DNA of 62,000 bases from the NCBI GenBank assembly GCA_009760855.2, contig WPIO01000197.1, positions 1 to 62,000 on the forward strand. Reading direction: 5' to 3'. The notes under the pieces are model-generated. The model did not search any database. It had not been told where the DNA came from and saw only the letters and a list, made by a program, of their open reading frames with translations. The stretch comes from Cristatella mucedo (Eukaryota; Bryozoa; Phylactolaemata; Cristatellidae). Both the position numbers and the translations under genes were made by a program. Position 1 is the stretch's first letter, and each line of letters starts with the position of its first letter. This document shows positions 11,895 to 22,402 of the stretch, in pieces.

Positions 11895-12222
11895 TTGCTA
11901 AAGGGCCCTTATAGAACTCAATCTCTATCTAGGTACTTTATATTTGCTGCACAGGAAACACAAAAGAATGGCTAGTAGTACCATTCTCAGCAAAAAACAA
12001 GAATAACATAGTAATGTGTGAAATGCACTGGGTCAGAATGCAAGTATGGTCATTAGCAGCATGCACAGTGTCAGCACGCATAAGCACTTAAAGGTAAAGT
12101 GACAGGGACCAACTTAATACTGTGATACATATAAGCCTTTTTAGTTTCTTTTAAATTTTATGAAGTCAGGATATGTCGTGAGGTAAGTTGGTAGTGACTT
12201 CCAGGCTTTGGGAGCATACGCA
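11895..12222 (-). mobile_element. LINE-A 3' UTR copy
   Basis: The stem-loop complement (CCCTTATAGAACTCAATCTC) is followed by the 3' UTR landmarks and the first ~40 codons upstream of the stop. It is truncated near 12,222. Confidence 0.75.
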
Positions 12223-13650
12223 GTTTCACTCCGATCCATGAAGTATTAGCCGAGTTGTGGAACGTACAAGGCGCCAACAAACACCGGAAATGACTCTGTA
12301 TACAAGTCAAAAGAATGAATCGGAACAAAATTCAGGCATGTATTGCGATTAACCCAGGTTCGATATGTTTAGATATTTGTCTAATTACATGCAAAGACCG
12401 GGAAATTTTCTATTTGTGGAATTTATGTTTCCGGCTCCGTACGGTTTACGTTTGGTTCGCACAACACTTTTTCCTTTCATGCGGAAGTCGTCGCAACTTC
12501 GAATCCTAGTTCTAAAGTATTTGTCTTTCAGCAGTTACCATAAACACATTCTATATTCGGCTTCATATCATAAATATTTACACGATAGTTCGACTCAAGA
12601 TTCCTACCCTCACTTTTAGGCTTGACCGTTATCTAGTTTCAGCTAAACTACCGGAGTACTTCTAAACCAGCCTAGGTAGCGAATCACGTGCTTATAAGGC
12701 TCTTATTACTACGTAGGTTTTCGAACTAAAAGTAACATGCTCACTCCATTCAACAGTTTTAGCAACTCGGTTTTATAGAAATTTCAAGCTAAAAGCGTTA
12801 TACGGTCCTGATGATAGTGATGCAAAAAAAATTTCTAAAGCAACCTATCTACACCACAGCTATCCTATTAGAAAATGTATTGCAATGACAAAAATATTGT
12901 AAATAAATTGATATATTGATTAGAAGAGCTATATCTCCTTATTGGCAACCAAAAGCCACTGGAATAGTTGTTTTAAAAGCATGCTAAATCAACCAGGCAA
13001 TCGCTGAAAGCAAAAATGGCTTTTAATTAATAGATTGATATTTGAGGACTTCTTCTAATCCTATTCATTCTCTCTCATGAACTTTATCTTCCTAGGATGC
13101 ACGTATGGTCGCTACCCAGCAATAGTGATATAACACATATGTCTGGTGCCTTTTGTGTAGTCTGGCAGCATTAGAAAATCCTGCTGCTTGGCCAGTCATA
13201 TAGGCAGACCTAAGCAAAAATATCTCATCAACGGCCAGCCAGTGTCCCTAAAACCGTGCGAATCGAAGCGGCTAAGTCAACACTCAAAACTAAGCAAGAA
13301 AATGCCAATCAAGTTTTAGAGATAGTCACTTCACTAAGTCAGCAGAGCTGCACACATATTAACAGCTCAGGAATACTGCTACTTCGCTAGTTCTGCTATA
13401 TATTTCTCCAGCTTCGAATATCGTCGATTGAAAAAGTCTCTCCTTAATGAAGCAAAGAGCCTCCCGTTCCATACACTGTTTGGTCAATTCCTTTCAATGA
13501 AGCCGTTATCTTGTATCTGCTCGCTTGCTATAATTATCTCGTGCCTTTTTGAGACAAAATCTGAAGAGTGCCTACTAAAAAATACCGTTGTCTTAGGGCC
13601 GCTTTAAAAATGTCATGTTAGTTCTATAATAATAACTCAAACGTGTAGAT
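12223..13650. other. No recognisable gene or repeat
   Basis: AT-rich unassigned sequence. Open frames are short. I could not relate it to R1, LINE or SINE sequences. Confidence 0.4.
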
Positions 13651-13673
13651 TTTATGCAACCTGACCACTCTGT

Positions 13674-14426
13674 GTGCTTCTTGTCGCAGCACTGACACGT
13701 GCTCCCGGCCAGGGCACTCTAGCAACTCTTTTGCTATCTCGGGCAGCTGGGTCTCCCACGCCGGCGGCTGCCTTAGCTACGCCGGTGGCTAGTAACCTGC
13801 TTGTTAGTTTCAATCGTCAGCAGCTGCTATCGCTTCGTCATCGTAGATTAAATGCATTCCTAGATATTAATGTTGTTGCTAATTTTCATGAACTATGCAT
13901 TACCAAAAGAAAAGCACCCTGTAGCCGCCGCGGTGGCCGGAACCGCCAGCTAAGACGCCGCTCGTTGGGCAGGAACTGCGAGCTGAGTGCCCGCTCGCTT
14001 GTTATTCCTAGCATTGTCTCAAACCGCTCAGCACGCTCCCCCACATGTGTCACTGTGAATCTCTTCAATTTGGTGGTCATCAGGCCAGTTGTTACTCCAC
14101 CAGCCAGACTTAACGCTTGCCTTTGGAATCCTCGCTCAATGTGCTATAAACCTCTGGTAATAAGCGAGCTTATTTCTGAAAATGGTATCGACCTGTTCAC
14201 CCTAACTGAAACTTGGCTTAACTCGATAAACTGCCCGACCATTAAAGACGCTACCCCATCTGGTTTATCGTTCTTTAACACCTCTAGATCAATCGAAAGT
14301 GAAGGTGGAGTTGCAATGATCGGTCGCTCAAAATTCAACTTCAAGCCATTTGCAGTACCCTTGAAGCAGTCTTTTGAATCAATTGTCTTAGTCTCATCCG
14401 AAAAGAAGCTACCGATAGTGCAGTAG
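13674..14426 (+). pseudogene. LINE-A N-terminus and endonuclease, first half
   Basis: This is a 250-codon open frame. Its first ~130 residues are basic and Arg-rich (CSRRGGRNRQLRRRSLGRN) with no assigned domain. From about residue 160 it enters an APE-like endonuclease: the NACLWNPRSM block, then IDLFTLTETWL with the ETW motif that supplies a catalytic Glu in this family. The frame ends at 14,426 by a frameshift, because the next family residues (VYRPPG) continue in another frame at 14,428. The listed start is a GTG; no in-frame ATG lies near it, so the true start is unknown. Confidence 0.75.
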
Positions 14427-14782
14427 TCTATCGCCCACCAGGTACCAAATCCTCCTTTATCTTGGAGTTCTCCTATCTCATTTCAATTCTGTGTGCAAGA
14501 AATCGATCCTTCCTCATTATGGGTGATTTCAACGTTCACTTTATTAACTTATCTGACGCTTTCAGCACCGACTTTCGTGCGTTGACTTACTCATTATCTC
14601 TTGTGGCTCATGTGCATGGCCCTACTCACATCAAGGGTCACACATTTGACCAGATTTTCTCATACAACTACACTTTGTCATCACCAAATATTAAAAAATC
14701 CTGCTTATCTGACCACATGCAGATCTCATTCAATCTACAGTGTGTGCCCACCTCCTCCTCTAAAATAACCTGCGAATCGTGA
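14427..14782 (+). pseudogene. LINE-A endonuclease, second half
   Basis: This continues the domain after the frameshift: ISILCARNRSFLIMGDFNVHF, with the GDFN metal-binding/catalytic block, then TFDQIFSYN and SDHMQISF, the SDH block that ends APE-type endonucleases. The frame stops at a TGA where the better copy at 54.8 kb reads Arg (TCGTGA here, TCGCGA there). Endonuclease motifs are therefore all present but split across frames. Confidence 0.75.
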
Positions 14783-15773
14783 AGCCTCAAGACCCTTGAC
14801 ATCGATGGGGTCCATGCTAGAATATCCGCTTCACCTCTGCTGCTCAGTCCTCCTGCAAATCTGTCATCGTTGGTAGATAGCTACAACACCACACTAGCTG
14901 TCACCCTCGACGAGTTTGCACCTCTGACGAAGCATACTGTGCGCCCCCGCTCAGACGGCCTAAGGTTTACCAAAGACATTAAACTAGCCAGGTCTACTAA
15001 GCAAAAGCTTGAAAAAGCATGCACAAGATCCTGACTGACTGTCCATCGACAGGCATATGAAGACTACTGTAGATCGTATTAATCAATCCCAGCAAAGACC
15101 AAGTCTAGCTTCTATAGAAACATTGTTGAATCATAAATGCACAATCCAAAAATGCTGATGTCGCCGATAAACCGTCTGCTCAACCGCTCCCAGATTTGCT
15201 CGTTACCTGATAGTCTTTGTGGTGATCTAGCCAATCGCTTTTCTCGATTCTTTGTGCAGAAGATAGAAGAGATCAGGGAATCCATCCCTGCGATGACGAC
15301 ATCCCGCTAGAATACTGTTCCCCGATTCTGGCTGCATCTCAATGTCTACATTTAAGCAGTTCACTGGTGATCTAGTCCTGAAGTTCGTATCTTAATCAAA
15401 GAAGACAACATGTTCTCTGGACCCTATTCCCACTGTCCTGCTCATACGTTGCATTGATCTGCTGCTGCCATGCATAACTCACATCAGTAATATGTCATTA
15501 GCCTCAGGTCATGTCCCAGCACCTTACAAAAAAGCTGTAGTCAGGTCATTTCTCAAGAAAGCGACACTAGACCAAGACAACTTAAACAACTACCGCCCAG
15601 TCTCTCTTCTACAATTCCTATGAAAGACACTGGGACGGGTCGTGGCGGACCAGCTTAACTCATATACCGAAACCTCACACCTTGCTAGTTAGTTCGAGTC
15701 TGGCTTTAGTGCTAATAGCTCCACAGAGTCAGCATTGCTTAGGGTATAGAACGACCTACATAGGAATGCAGAC
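14783..15773 (+). pseudogene. LINE-A linker and N-terminal RT, decayed
   Basis: Nucleotide alignment with 54,829-55,830 is continuous, but this stretch has numerous stops and indels, so no long frame survives. It covers the region between endonuclease and RT and RT fingers blocks equivalent to the YRPVSILPFLSKT and FQSGFRANHSTESALL blocks of the better copy. Confidence 0.65.
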
Positions 15774-16265
15774 ATGGGTAGAGTGTCTCTGCTTGTTTTG
15801 CTTGATCTTTCGGCAGCTTTTGATACCATCGATCACAAAGTTCTTCAAGAGCACCTCTCATCTCGCCTATGCATCACTTGCACTGCTCTGCAGTGGTTCA
15901 GATTTAATCTCAGTTCGAGACTCCAGAGTATTGACGTGAATGGACAAAAATCATCTGAGGTACCTCTGAAATATGAGGCACCTCAGGGCTCCGTACTAGG
16001 TCCGGTTCTTTTCACGGATTATACTCTCCCTCTTGCTGATGCAATTGCCAAGCACAATCTAGGCTTTCACTTCTATAAGGATGACACTCAGTTGTACGTT
16101 TGCTTTGATCCATCCCAGCCTTCGAGAACCTCAAATCCTCTCAATTCACTAGCTGCATGTATTGACGGCATCCACACATGGACGGCAGCAAATTTTGTAA
16201 AACTGAGCGATGATAAAAATAACTTACTGGTTATGGGAAAACCCAGTGCGATTCAGAAATTGTAA
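15774..16265 (+). pseudogene. LINE-A RT palm domain with altered YADD box
   Basis: This 163-codon frame holds the RT core: LLVLLDLSAAFDTIDH (motif A, with the catalytic Asp intact), then an APQGSVLGPVLF block (motif B), then HFYKDDTQLYVCFD (motif C). Motif C reads YKDD where the family has YADD; the two Asp residues remain. FVKLSDDKNNLL follows. The frame is lost at 16,263, and the C-terminal region continues in other frames to the family stop near 16,925. It is broken up- and downstream, so this copy is not active. Confidence 0.8.
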
Positions 16266-16927
16266 AGGCTGACGGTAAAAATTGGCTCTGCCAGGATATC
16301 TCCAGTTGAATCTGCTCGAAATCTAGGTGCCATATTCCAAAGCAACCTCTCGCTAGACGACCATATCAGCTCCACAGTTAAATCTGCCTATTTTCAGCTT
16401 AAGAAAGTTGCTAAAATTTGGGCTTGTTTAGATAAGAATACCACGTCCAAGTTGGTCCGTGCATTCGTGACATCCCGCCTCGACTTCGGCAACTTCCCGC
16501 TTACTGGCCTACCGGCATGTGCGATCAGGCGATTGCAGCTGTTTAAAACTCCACTGCTAGGCTTGTCTGTCGTGAGCGTTGCAATTGCTATATTACTCCA
16601 CTTCTCATCGATTTGCACTGGCTCCCAGTCAAGCAACGGATTGACTTCAAGGTTTTCTCGCTCACTTTTAGGTCATTTCATTCTTTGGCTCCGGCCTATC
16701 TCTTAGATATACTCTGCCATTGTTCCACAAGCTTTCCGAAATCCTACAGTCTACAAATACCTCGTACAAACAAACCTCAAATCCATGGAGACCGTGCATT
16801 TAGTTCGTAAGCTCCCAAAGCCTGGAACCCTCTCCTGACCTGCGTCAGAATATCCCCTGATCTGACCACATTTAAAATGAACTTAAAAACACACCTATTT
16901 ATGACAGCTATTAGTGGGTCCCCGTAA
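16266..16927 (+). pseudogene. LINE-A C-terminal region, frameshifted
   Basis: Family blocks appear in three frames: ARNLGAIFQSN, VTSRLDFGNFPLTGLPACAIRRLQL, HWLPVKQRIDFK, then TFRSFHSLAPAYLLDIL. The stretch between the QIPRTN-like block and the terminal FRTAF-like block has several indels. Confidence 0.65.
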
Positions 16928-17288
16928 CTCGTTCTTCATGTGTTTATGTGTGCTGACACTGTGCTTGCTGCTACTAACCACGTTTGCATGCTGACCCTGT
17001 GCACGTCACCACTGACCATGTTATTCATTTTGCTTGTTTATCAAGAATGATATTACTCACCATTCAATTGCATTCCCCTTTGCAGCAAATGTAAAGCGCC
17101 TAGAGGGAGATTGAGTTCTCGGAGGGCGCTTTATCAAGTGCATTAATATTGTTATTATTTCCTTAAATACGTCAAACTAAGAATGGATTGAGGTCGCTCT
17201 ACAACGTCGGTCGGTAAAATAACAGTGGTTGAAGTCGGGAAAAATTGAATGGAAATGTATGACACGATAACGGTAATGATGCACTTAC

Positions 17289-17699
17289 CACAAATTGTTA
17301 GATTATGAGCTGCTATACCACATGTCCTTCCAAGTACTTTTCCATCCGGGTCTGTATAGTGACCTCGACAGGCGAGGTGGTTTAATATAGTCATAGATAG
17401 ACTGACGTTGCTCAGCAAAGCCACGGTAAAAGCAATAGTCATTTCATTTGGTGTTCCACTTGTGTCGATCGTGCAAGAGCCAGGATTATCGAACCTAAAG
17501 TAATCTCGTATCAAACCATTAAACTGCCAGTGGTCTCGATATTGACATTCAATAAAAGACGATCGGTCAGCGAAATGAGAGTCTGGTTTCAGGTTTACGT
17601 TTGTGACACGCCTGCCATTTAGGCCAGAGAGCGTGCAGTTAATATCAAAACTCTGCTTTTCCGGTATGCAGTGAGGGTAGTAGGCGATGATATCAGGTA
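17289..17699 (-). CDS. Candidate host exon, Cys-rich extracellular-type module
   Basis: On the minus strand a 411-bp open stretch is bounded by a good acceptor (TTCTGTTGCAG, ending at 17,700) and a strong donor (GTAAGT, 17,283-17,288). Entry and exit are both phase 1, so the exon is symmetric (2 + 136 codons + 1). It encodes about 137 residues with seven cysteines and three N-glycosylation sequons (NCT, NVS, NLT), for example YYPHCIPEKQSFDINCTLSG near the start and RTCGIAAHNLTICG at the end. Phase 1-1 exons with paired Cys and sequons are typical of secreted or membrane receptor modules. I do not recognise the domain. It lies just past the LINE-A tail, which would then sit in the downstream intron. 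No other exon was found in the window, and without similarity or transcript evidence it could still be a chance frame. Confidence 0.45.
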
Positions 17700-17973
17700 C
17701 TGCAACAGAAGATTCCAAGAGTAGTCGCTGTGACGCAGCTTTTAAAAAAAGCATTCCAAAGAAGCAAGAAGGTGGCAGTTACTTGCTGCCTATTGAATAA
17801 GTCATTTAGTTGCCTCGCATGACTAAGGCATTGTCAACGTAAAGTTAAACGATAGCAGTGCAGGTTTTGCTTAGGGTTAAGGTGCTCCACCTTCAGGACC
17901 GAGGTCAAGGTGAAGACATTTCATGACCTATTTCGTGGGAATTATGGCTAAGCGAAGGAAAAAAGAAAAAATA

Positions 17974-18138
17974 CTAGCTGATTTAACAGCCTCTTTTGTA
18001 TAGCGACAGAAGAGCCTTTACGGCTATCAACACCGCTTGGAGCATTGATAAAGGATCACCAACCGCAGGATTCGAATCCACGATCTCGGAACCGAGGTTT
18101 TGAAAAGCAAACACCTTACCCAGCTTGACATCATGGCT
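17974..18138 (-). mobile_element. tRNA-derived SINE, copy 1
   Basis: Read on the minus strand, it starts GAGCCATGATGTC, has an A-box-like region, a B box GATTCGAATCC, then a body hairpin (CCTTTATCAATGC pairing with the stretch ending TTGATAGCCGTAAAGG) and ends CGCTATACAAAAGAGGCTG then TTAAATCAGC. Copies 2 (49,147) and 3 (51,876) align along the whole length. It probably derives from a tRNA-like RNA polymerase III unit, mobilised by a LINE. Confidence 0.8.
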
Positions 18139-18379
18139 CTCCAACTGGATAGAGTAAGGTTCCTTGCTTTTGGCAGGTCGAGAATTGCGCCTCTTGCAAA
18201 GGTTACTAATGTAAGGAAATGTATAGGGTCGTTGCATGCAGGTAAGGTGACCACTCTTCACGAGATGAAGTCATGGCTTGTAGTCCTGCAGTCGGCCATC
18301 CCCTATCGCCTAATGCCAGTGGTATTGTTAGATGTTGGGGCTCTACTGTCGCATATAAGTGAGCTTGCTCACCTTACAA
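18139..18379. other. No recognisable gene or repeat
   Basis: An open frame of 128 codons crosses this segment but includes SINE and LINE sequence at its ends and shows no motif. I see nothing to annotate. Confidence 0.4.
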
Positions 18380-19080
18380 TGTTAATAATAGTAATGCACT
18401 TCATAAAACGCCCTCAGAAAACTCAATCTTATTCGAGGCGCTTTGCCTTTGCTGCAGAGGAAAAAATATGGTTAATTGGCGAGTGATATAATGCTTGATA
18501 AACGTCATGAAAATGTGCTTAAGGGAGATGCGCACAGGGTCAGAATGTAAGTGCGGTGAGTGGCAGCATGCAACCATGTCAGCTCGCATAAGCACGTAAT
18601 GTAATGTAATGTATCTCCATCAGTAACTCCACAAAGTCATAAAGACCATGTGGGTGTTACGCAGGAGAGTTTTGTATAGCACACTCACAGCCTAAGCGGC
18701 TTTCGGTACGCATTCGGTAGCCAACAGACTTCGTCTCACGCAACAAAGAGAAAGTGGGAAGCATAGCAGAGTTAGGAGAGCAGTTGAGGTAGTGAGTAGC
18801 ATAAAAGTAGCAGTTCAAGACCTCTGAAAAAGATGTGCCATAGTTGGCAGTTGCAGAGGAGATGACGTAAGTAAGGAATCACAAGGACCCACTTAAGTAA
18901 TCTGTCAATAAATAGGTGTGTTTAAATTTTTTAACTGTTGTTCAGTCAGGGTTTGGCGTCATGGAAGTCGGAAGTGATTTCCTGGCTTTGGGAGAATAGA
19001 AACTAAAGGCACGGTCACCAAAGGATTTTAGGTTTGTACGAGTTGAAACTAGATTCCAAAAAGTGGGTTGAACGGGATGA
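18380..19080 (-). mobile_element. LINE-A copy, split by a LINE-B insertion
   Basis: The 3' stem-loop and UTR occupy 18,380-18,597. The rest (C-terminal coding region) resumes at 18,879-19,080. The break is exactly at the LINE-B element, and the AGCACGTAA before it is echoed by GACGTAAG after it, a possible short target-site duplication. Confidence 0.8.
18598..18878 (-). mobile_element. LINE-B, short copy nested in LINE-A
   Basis: The tail (TGTAA)2-3 is at the left, then the 3' UTR and C-terminal coding end. 5'-truncated at about 280 bp. It shows LINE-B was mobile after this LINE-A had inserted. Confidence 0.85.
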
Positions 19081-19123
19081 GGACATTTCCCCGGCACTTT
19101 TCCCCCAAAATTTTCCCACTGAG

Positions 19124-19620
19124 GTATATGGTATAGGATTTAGGGTCTAGACTATAGAATTTAGGGTCTTGGGTCTAGGGTCTAGGGTCTAGGGTCTACG
19201 GTCTAGGATCTAGGGTCTAGGGTCTAGGGTCTAGGGTCTAGGGTCTAGGGTCTAGGGTCTAGGATCTAGGGTCTAGAGTCTAGGGTTTAGGGTCTAGGGT
19301 CTAGGGTCTAGTGTCTAGGTTCTAAGGTTTAGGGTCTAGTGTGTCGTATGTAGTGTCTAGGATATATAGGGTATAGGGTATAGGATAAAGAATATAGGGT
19401 TTTAGGGTATAGTGTATAGGGTTAAGGGTTTAGGGTTTAGGAGATGAGGGTTAAATGGTTGAGGGTTTCTGGTTTAGGGTATTAAGGTTTTAGGGTTTTA
19501 AGGTTTTTAGGGTTTTATGATTGTTAGGGTTGTTAAGGTATTTGAGTCTTAGAGTTGTAGGAATTAAGGGTTTCATGGTATAAGGGTTTTAGTTTTTCGG
19601 GGTTTGGGTTTTAGGGTTTA
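19124..19620 (+). repeat. Degenerate telomere-like heptamer array
   Basis: The core 19,156-19,320 is a near-regular array of TAGGGTC (7-bp period). Outward it decays into TAGGGTA and then TTTAGGG / GGTTTTAGGG variants up to 19,620. It is flanked on both sides by the short word GACATTTCCCC (19,082 and 19,622). It is internal, between two LINEs, so not a chromosome end. It could be an interstitial telomere-like satellite or a simple minisatellite. Confidence 0.85.
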
Positions 19621-19635
19621 CCGACATTTCCCCTT

Positions 19636-20312
19636 GGAATGTAATGTATCTCCGTCTGTAGCTCCAGAAAGTCATAAAGACCACGTGGGTGTTACGCAGG
19701 AGAGTTTTGTAAAGCGCACTCACAGCCTAAGCGGCTTTTGGAAGGCATTCGGTAGTTCACAGGCTTCGTCTTACGCAACAATGAGAAAGTGGAAAGCATA
19801 GCAGAGTCAGGAGAGCGGTTGAGGTAGTGAGTAGCATGAAGTAGCAGCTCAGAACTGCTGAAGAGGATGAGCCATAGTCGGCAGTAGTAGAGTAGTTGTC
19901 GTTGGTTAAGAATTGTGGAAAAGAGTTCCACAGTCTAGGACCTGCAGAGCTAAAGCTTTTGTCGCCAACGGTCTTAAAGTAGAGGAATGGGACAGCTAAT
20001 TTATTTTCCACAGAGGACCTGAGGCCGCGAACAGGCTGAAACTGATGCAGAAGTTCAGCTAGGTACGAAGGAGCAAAGCCGTGGCGGGCCTTGTGGGTCA
20101 GCGTAAAAACCTTGCTCTGAATACGTTGGTCAACCGGCATCCATCGTAGCTCTTTTAGCAGTGGAGACACGTGCTCAAACTTCTGGGCCTTGAAGACTAG
20201 CCTTGCAGCCATAATCAGTGTCAGCTGCAATGGCCTAATTGCTTTCTTTGGTAGCATGGGTCAAAAGGGAAATACAATAATCAAGCCGAGACAGAACTAG
20301 GAAGCTATTTGA
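19636..20312 (-). mobile_element. LINE-B copy, 5'-truncated
   Basis: The tail GGAATGTAATGTATC is at the left, followed by 3' UTR and C-terminal coding sequence up to the SRLDYC region near 20,312, where a LINE-A copy in the opposite orientation begins. Confidence 0.85.
19757..20257 (-). pseudogene. LINE-B RT C-terminal region
   Basis: A 166-codon frame carries the post-RT blocks: KKAIRPLQL, AARLVFKAQKFEHVSPLLKEL, AELLHQFQPVRGLRS, KLAVPFLYFKTVGDKSFSSA and PRLWNSFPQFL. In L2/CR1 elements these lie C-terminal to the catalytic palm, so no catalytic motif is expected. A frameshift near 19,850 moves the natural C-terminus (ending QNSPA) into another frame. Homologous to the intact end at 42,823. 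Confidence 0.7.
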
Positions 20313-20317
20313 ATATT

Positions 20318-20605
20318 TTCCACATTTAAAAAGAGCTTAGAAACATACCTATTTAGGACACTATTTAGCGGATCCCTGTGATTCGTCCTTGATGTGCTTA
20401 TGGGTGGTGCCACTTTGCATGCTGCTACAAACCATATTTGCATGCTGACGCTGTGCATGTCACACCTAACTATGTTATTCATGTTGTTTATAAAGATTGA
20501 TATTACTAACCTATCAATTGCATTTCCCTTTGCAGAAAGAGACTGAGCTCTCCGAGGGCGCTTTATCAAGTGCATTATACTATATACTTTATTATCAAGT
20601 GCATT
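20318..20605 (+). mobile_element. LINE-A 3' end copy
   Basis: Last ~25 codons, 3' UTR and stem-loop. The terminal TATCAAGTGCATTAT word is duplicated (around 20,564 and 20,593), separated by a short AT segment. Confidence 0.8.
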
Positions 20606-20662
20606 ATTATTATTGACATGCACAGAGACAGAATGCAAGTGTGGTTAGTGGCAGCATACAGA
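20606..20662 (-). mobile_element. LINE-A 3' UTR scrap, inverted
   Basis: GACATGCACAGAGACAGAATG to GGCAGCATACAGAG is minus-strand 3' UTR, abutting the tail of the plus copy. Confidence 0.55.
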
Positions 20663-20766
20663 GACTCTGCCGTGATAGGTGAACTTCCGCGAAGTACTAT
20701 TCTGTATTTAAAAATCAAATATTTCCGTAACTAGAGAATATAAAACCGGTTCACGATCCTCGAATA

Positions 20767-20769
<3 letters not shown>

Positions 20770-20852
<83 letters not shown>
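20770..20852. repeat. (TA)n microsatellite, about 41 units
   Basis: Uninterrupted TA dinucleotide run. Open frames reading it as alternating Tyr-Ile are artefacts. Confidence 0.97.
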
Positions 20853-20854
<2 letters not shown>

Positions 20855-20914
20855 GCCCTTCCAAATGTCAGTGACCGAATCAAGACACACATAGTGTACC
20901 CATACATTTCAACA

Positions 20915-21335
20915 TCAATAATAATAATAATAATAATACACACGATAAAGGGCCCCCAGAGAACACACGGAAAAGAAAACACGATCAAGAGGTGAGTGGT
21001 GTCATTCTTGATAAACAAGAATAACATGGTCAGGGGTGACCTGCAAACGGGAGCATGCACGTGTGGTTTGTGGCAGCATGCAACAGTTTAAGCACACATG
21101 AGCAAACAAAGAAAGAATCACAGAGACCTAAAAAATGCTGTCATAAATAGTTTCGTTTAAAATTTTTTTTATACATGGTCAAGTCAGAGGATGTCGTGAT
21201 GGATGTTGGAGTGAGTTCCAGGCTTCGGGAGCATACGAACTAAAATCAGGGTCTCAAAAGGACTTGAGGTTTGTGCGAGGTAAATTTAAATAGGTAGATT
21301 CCGAAAAGCGGGTGCTTAGCCTCGTGGGGCAGTAG
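20915..21335 (-). mobile_element. LINE-A copy, 5'-truncated
   Basis: (AAT)n tail, a decayed stem-loop, the 3' UTR and C-terminal coding part can be followed to about 21,335. Confidence 0.75.
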
Positions 21336-21879
21336 ATCAATCAGCACAACAACTCTTAGTTATTAACTATTCATATCCACCCCTTCTGAACGAGACCACT
21401 AATTTCCAGGTGAGAGCCTATAGTATGTCATAAAATAAAATATTTTAACTTCAGATTCCAGTTCAATCTATTCAGCTAATAACAGAAGTAACAAATGATG
21501 ATACACTTTAGGCGTGCACAGTTAATAAATCTTTTTTGGCAGTTCTCCTAAACTGAAATAAGTATGTATATAAAATTAATGGATAAATGCAACTTTCAAA
21601 ACGCATGCCACCCTGAAAACATAATGCAACGATTCCGACAACATGTGTTTGAACGGACGTGACAGAACCGACTAAAGACGTGACGCTTGTTCACGAATAT
21701 TGATGCCGCTTTTTCACTCGATGCCAGAGTAATGGCAAACGTGATTTCTGAGGGGGCGTATCGCTGTAAAAGGACTAAGGCCGTTTGACGGAGCTGAGTT
21801 TTGCACGAGGCTGCCCTCGGCTAGCAGTCTTCTTCAGCTGCAAGACATTAACCCTGGCGACGCCGACAATCATAAGGAT
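21336..21879. other. No recognisable gene or repeat
   Basis: Unassigned sequence between two LINE-A fragments. Confidence 0.4.
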
Positions 21880-21966
21880 GATACTTCCTTTTATATTGCG
21901 ATTTCGAAGAACTCAATCTCTTACTCTGCACTTTACTTTTGCTGCAAAGAGAGGACGATTGATTTT
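21880..21966 (-). mobile_element. LINE-A stem-loop remnant
   Basis: GAACTCAATCTCTTACTCTG then CACTTTACTTTTGCTGCAAAG matches the minus-strand LINE-A terminus; the tail has decayed. Confidence 0.55.
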
Positions 21967-22305
21967 GCCCTCTTTCGGCAAACTGGATCATTAAATGTCG
22001 ATAATATAAATAATATAATAATAATAATGCACTTGATAAAGCATCCTCAGAGAACTAAACCTCTCTCTAGGCGCTTTAAATTTACTGCAAAAGGTAATGA
22101 AATTTAATGGTGAGTAATAACATGCTTGATAAACAAACAACATGAATAACGTAGTTAGGGGTGACATGCACAGGGTCAGCATGCAAATGTGGTTAGTGCC
22201 AGCATGCACAGTGTCAGCACACATAAGCACATGAAAAGGACGATTCATGGGACGCAACAAATGTTGTCCTAAATAGGTGTGTTTTTAAGTTCATTTTAAA
22301 TGTGG

Positions 22306-22333
22306 TCAAGTCAGGGGATGTTCTGACGCAAGT

Positions 22334-22402
<69 letters not shown>

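Larger units (their letters stand above)
13674..17158 (+). mobile_element. LINE-A, near full-length but multiply broken
   Basis: This is one of two copies reaching the GC-rich 5' region shared with 53,779-57,222 (the GGGTCTCCCACGCCGGCGG block). Endonuclease, linker, RT, C-terminal tail, 3' UTR, stem-loop (17,091-17,131) and ATT-like tail can be followed in order. Similarity to the other long copy starts around 13,733; bases 13,674-13,733 may be additional 5' sequence or flank. Confidence 0.9.

Noticed and set aside
18100-18486. 128-codon plus-strand frame
   Set aside because: Made of SINE antisense, unassigned sequence and LINE-A antisense; fortuitous.
19156-19320. Chromosome end
   Set aside because: Array is internal, degenerate and followed by 40 kb of ordinary repeat-rich DNA.
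20708-21060. Open frames with poly(Tyr-Ile) over the (TA)n run
   Set aside because: They are translations of a microsatellite and adjoining LINE sequence, not genes.
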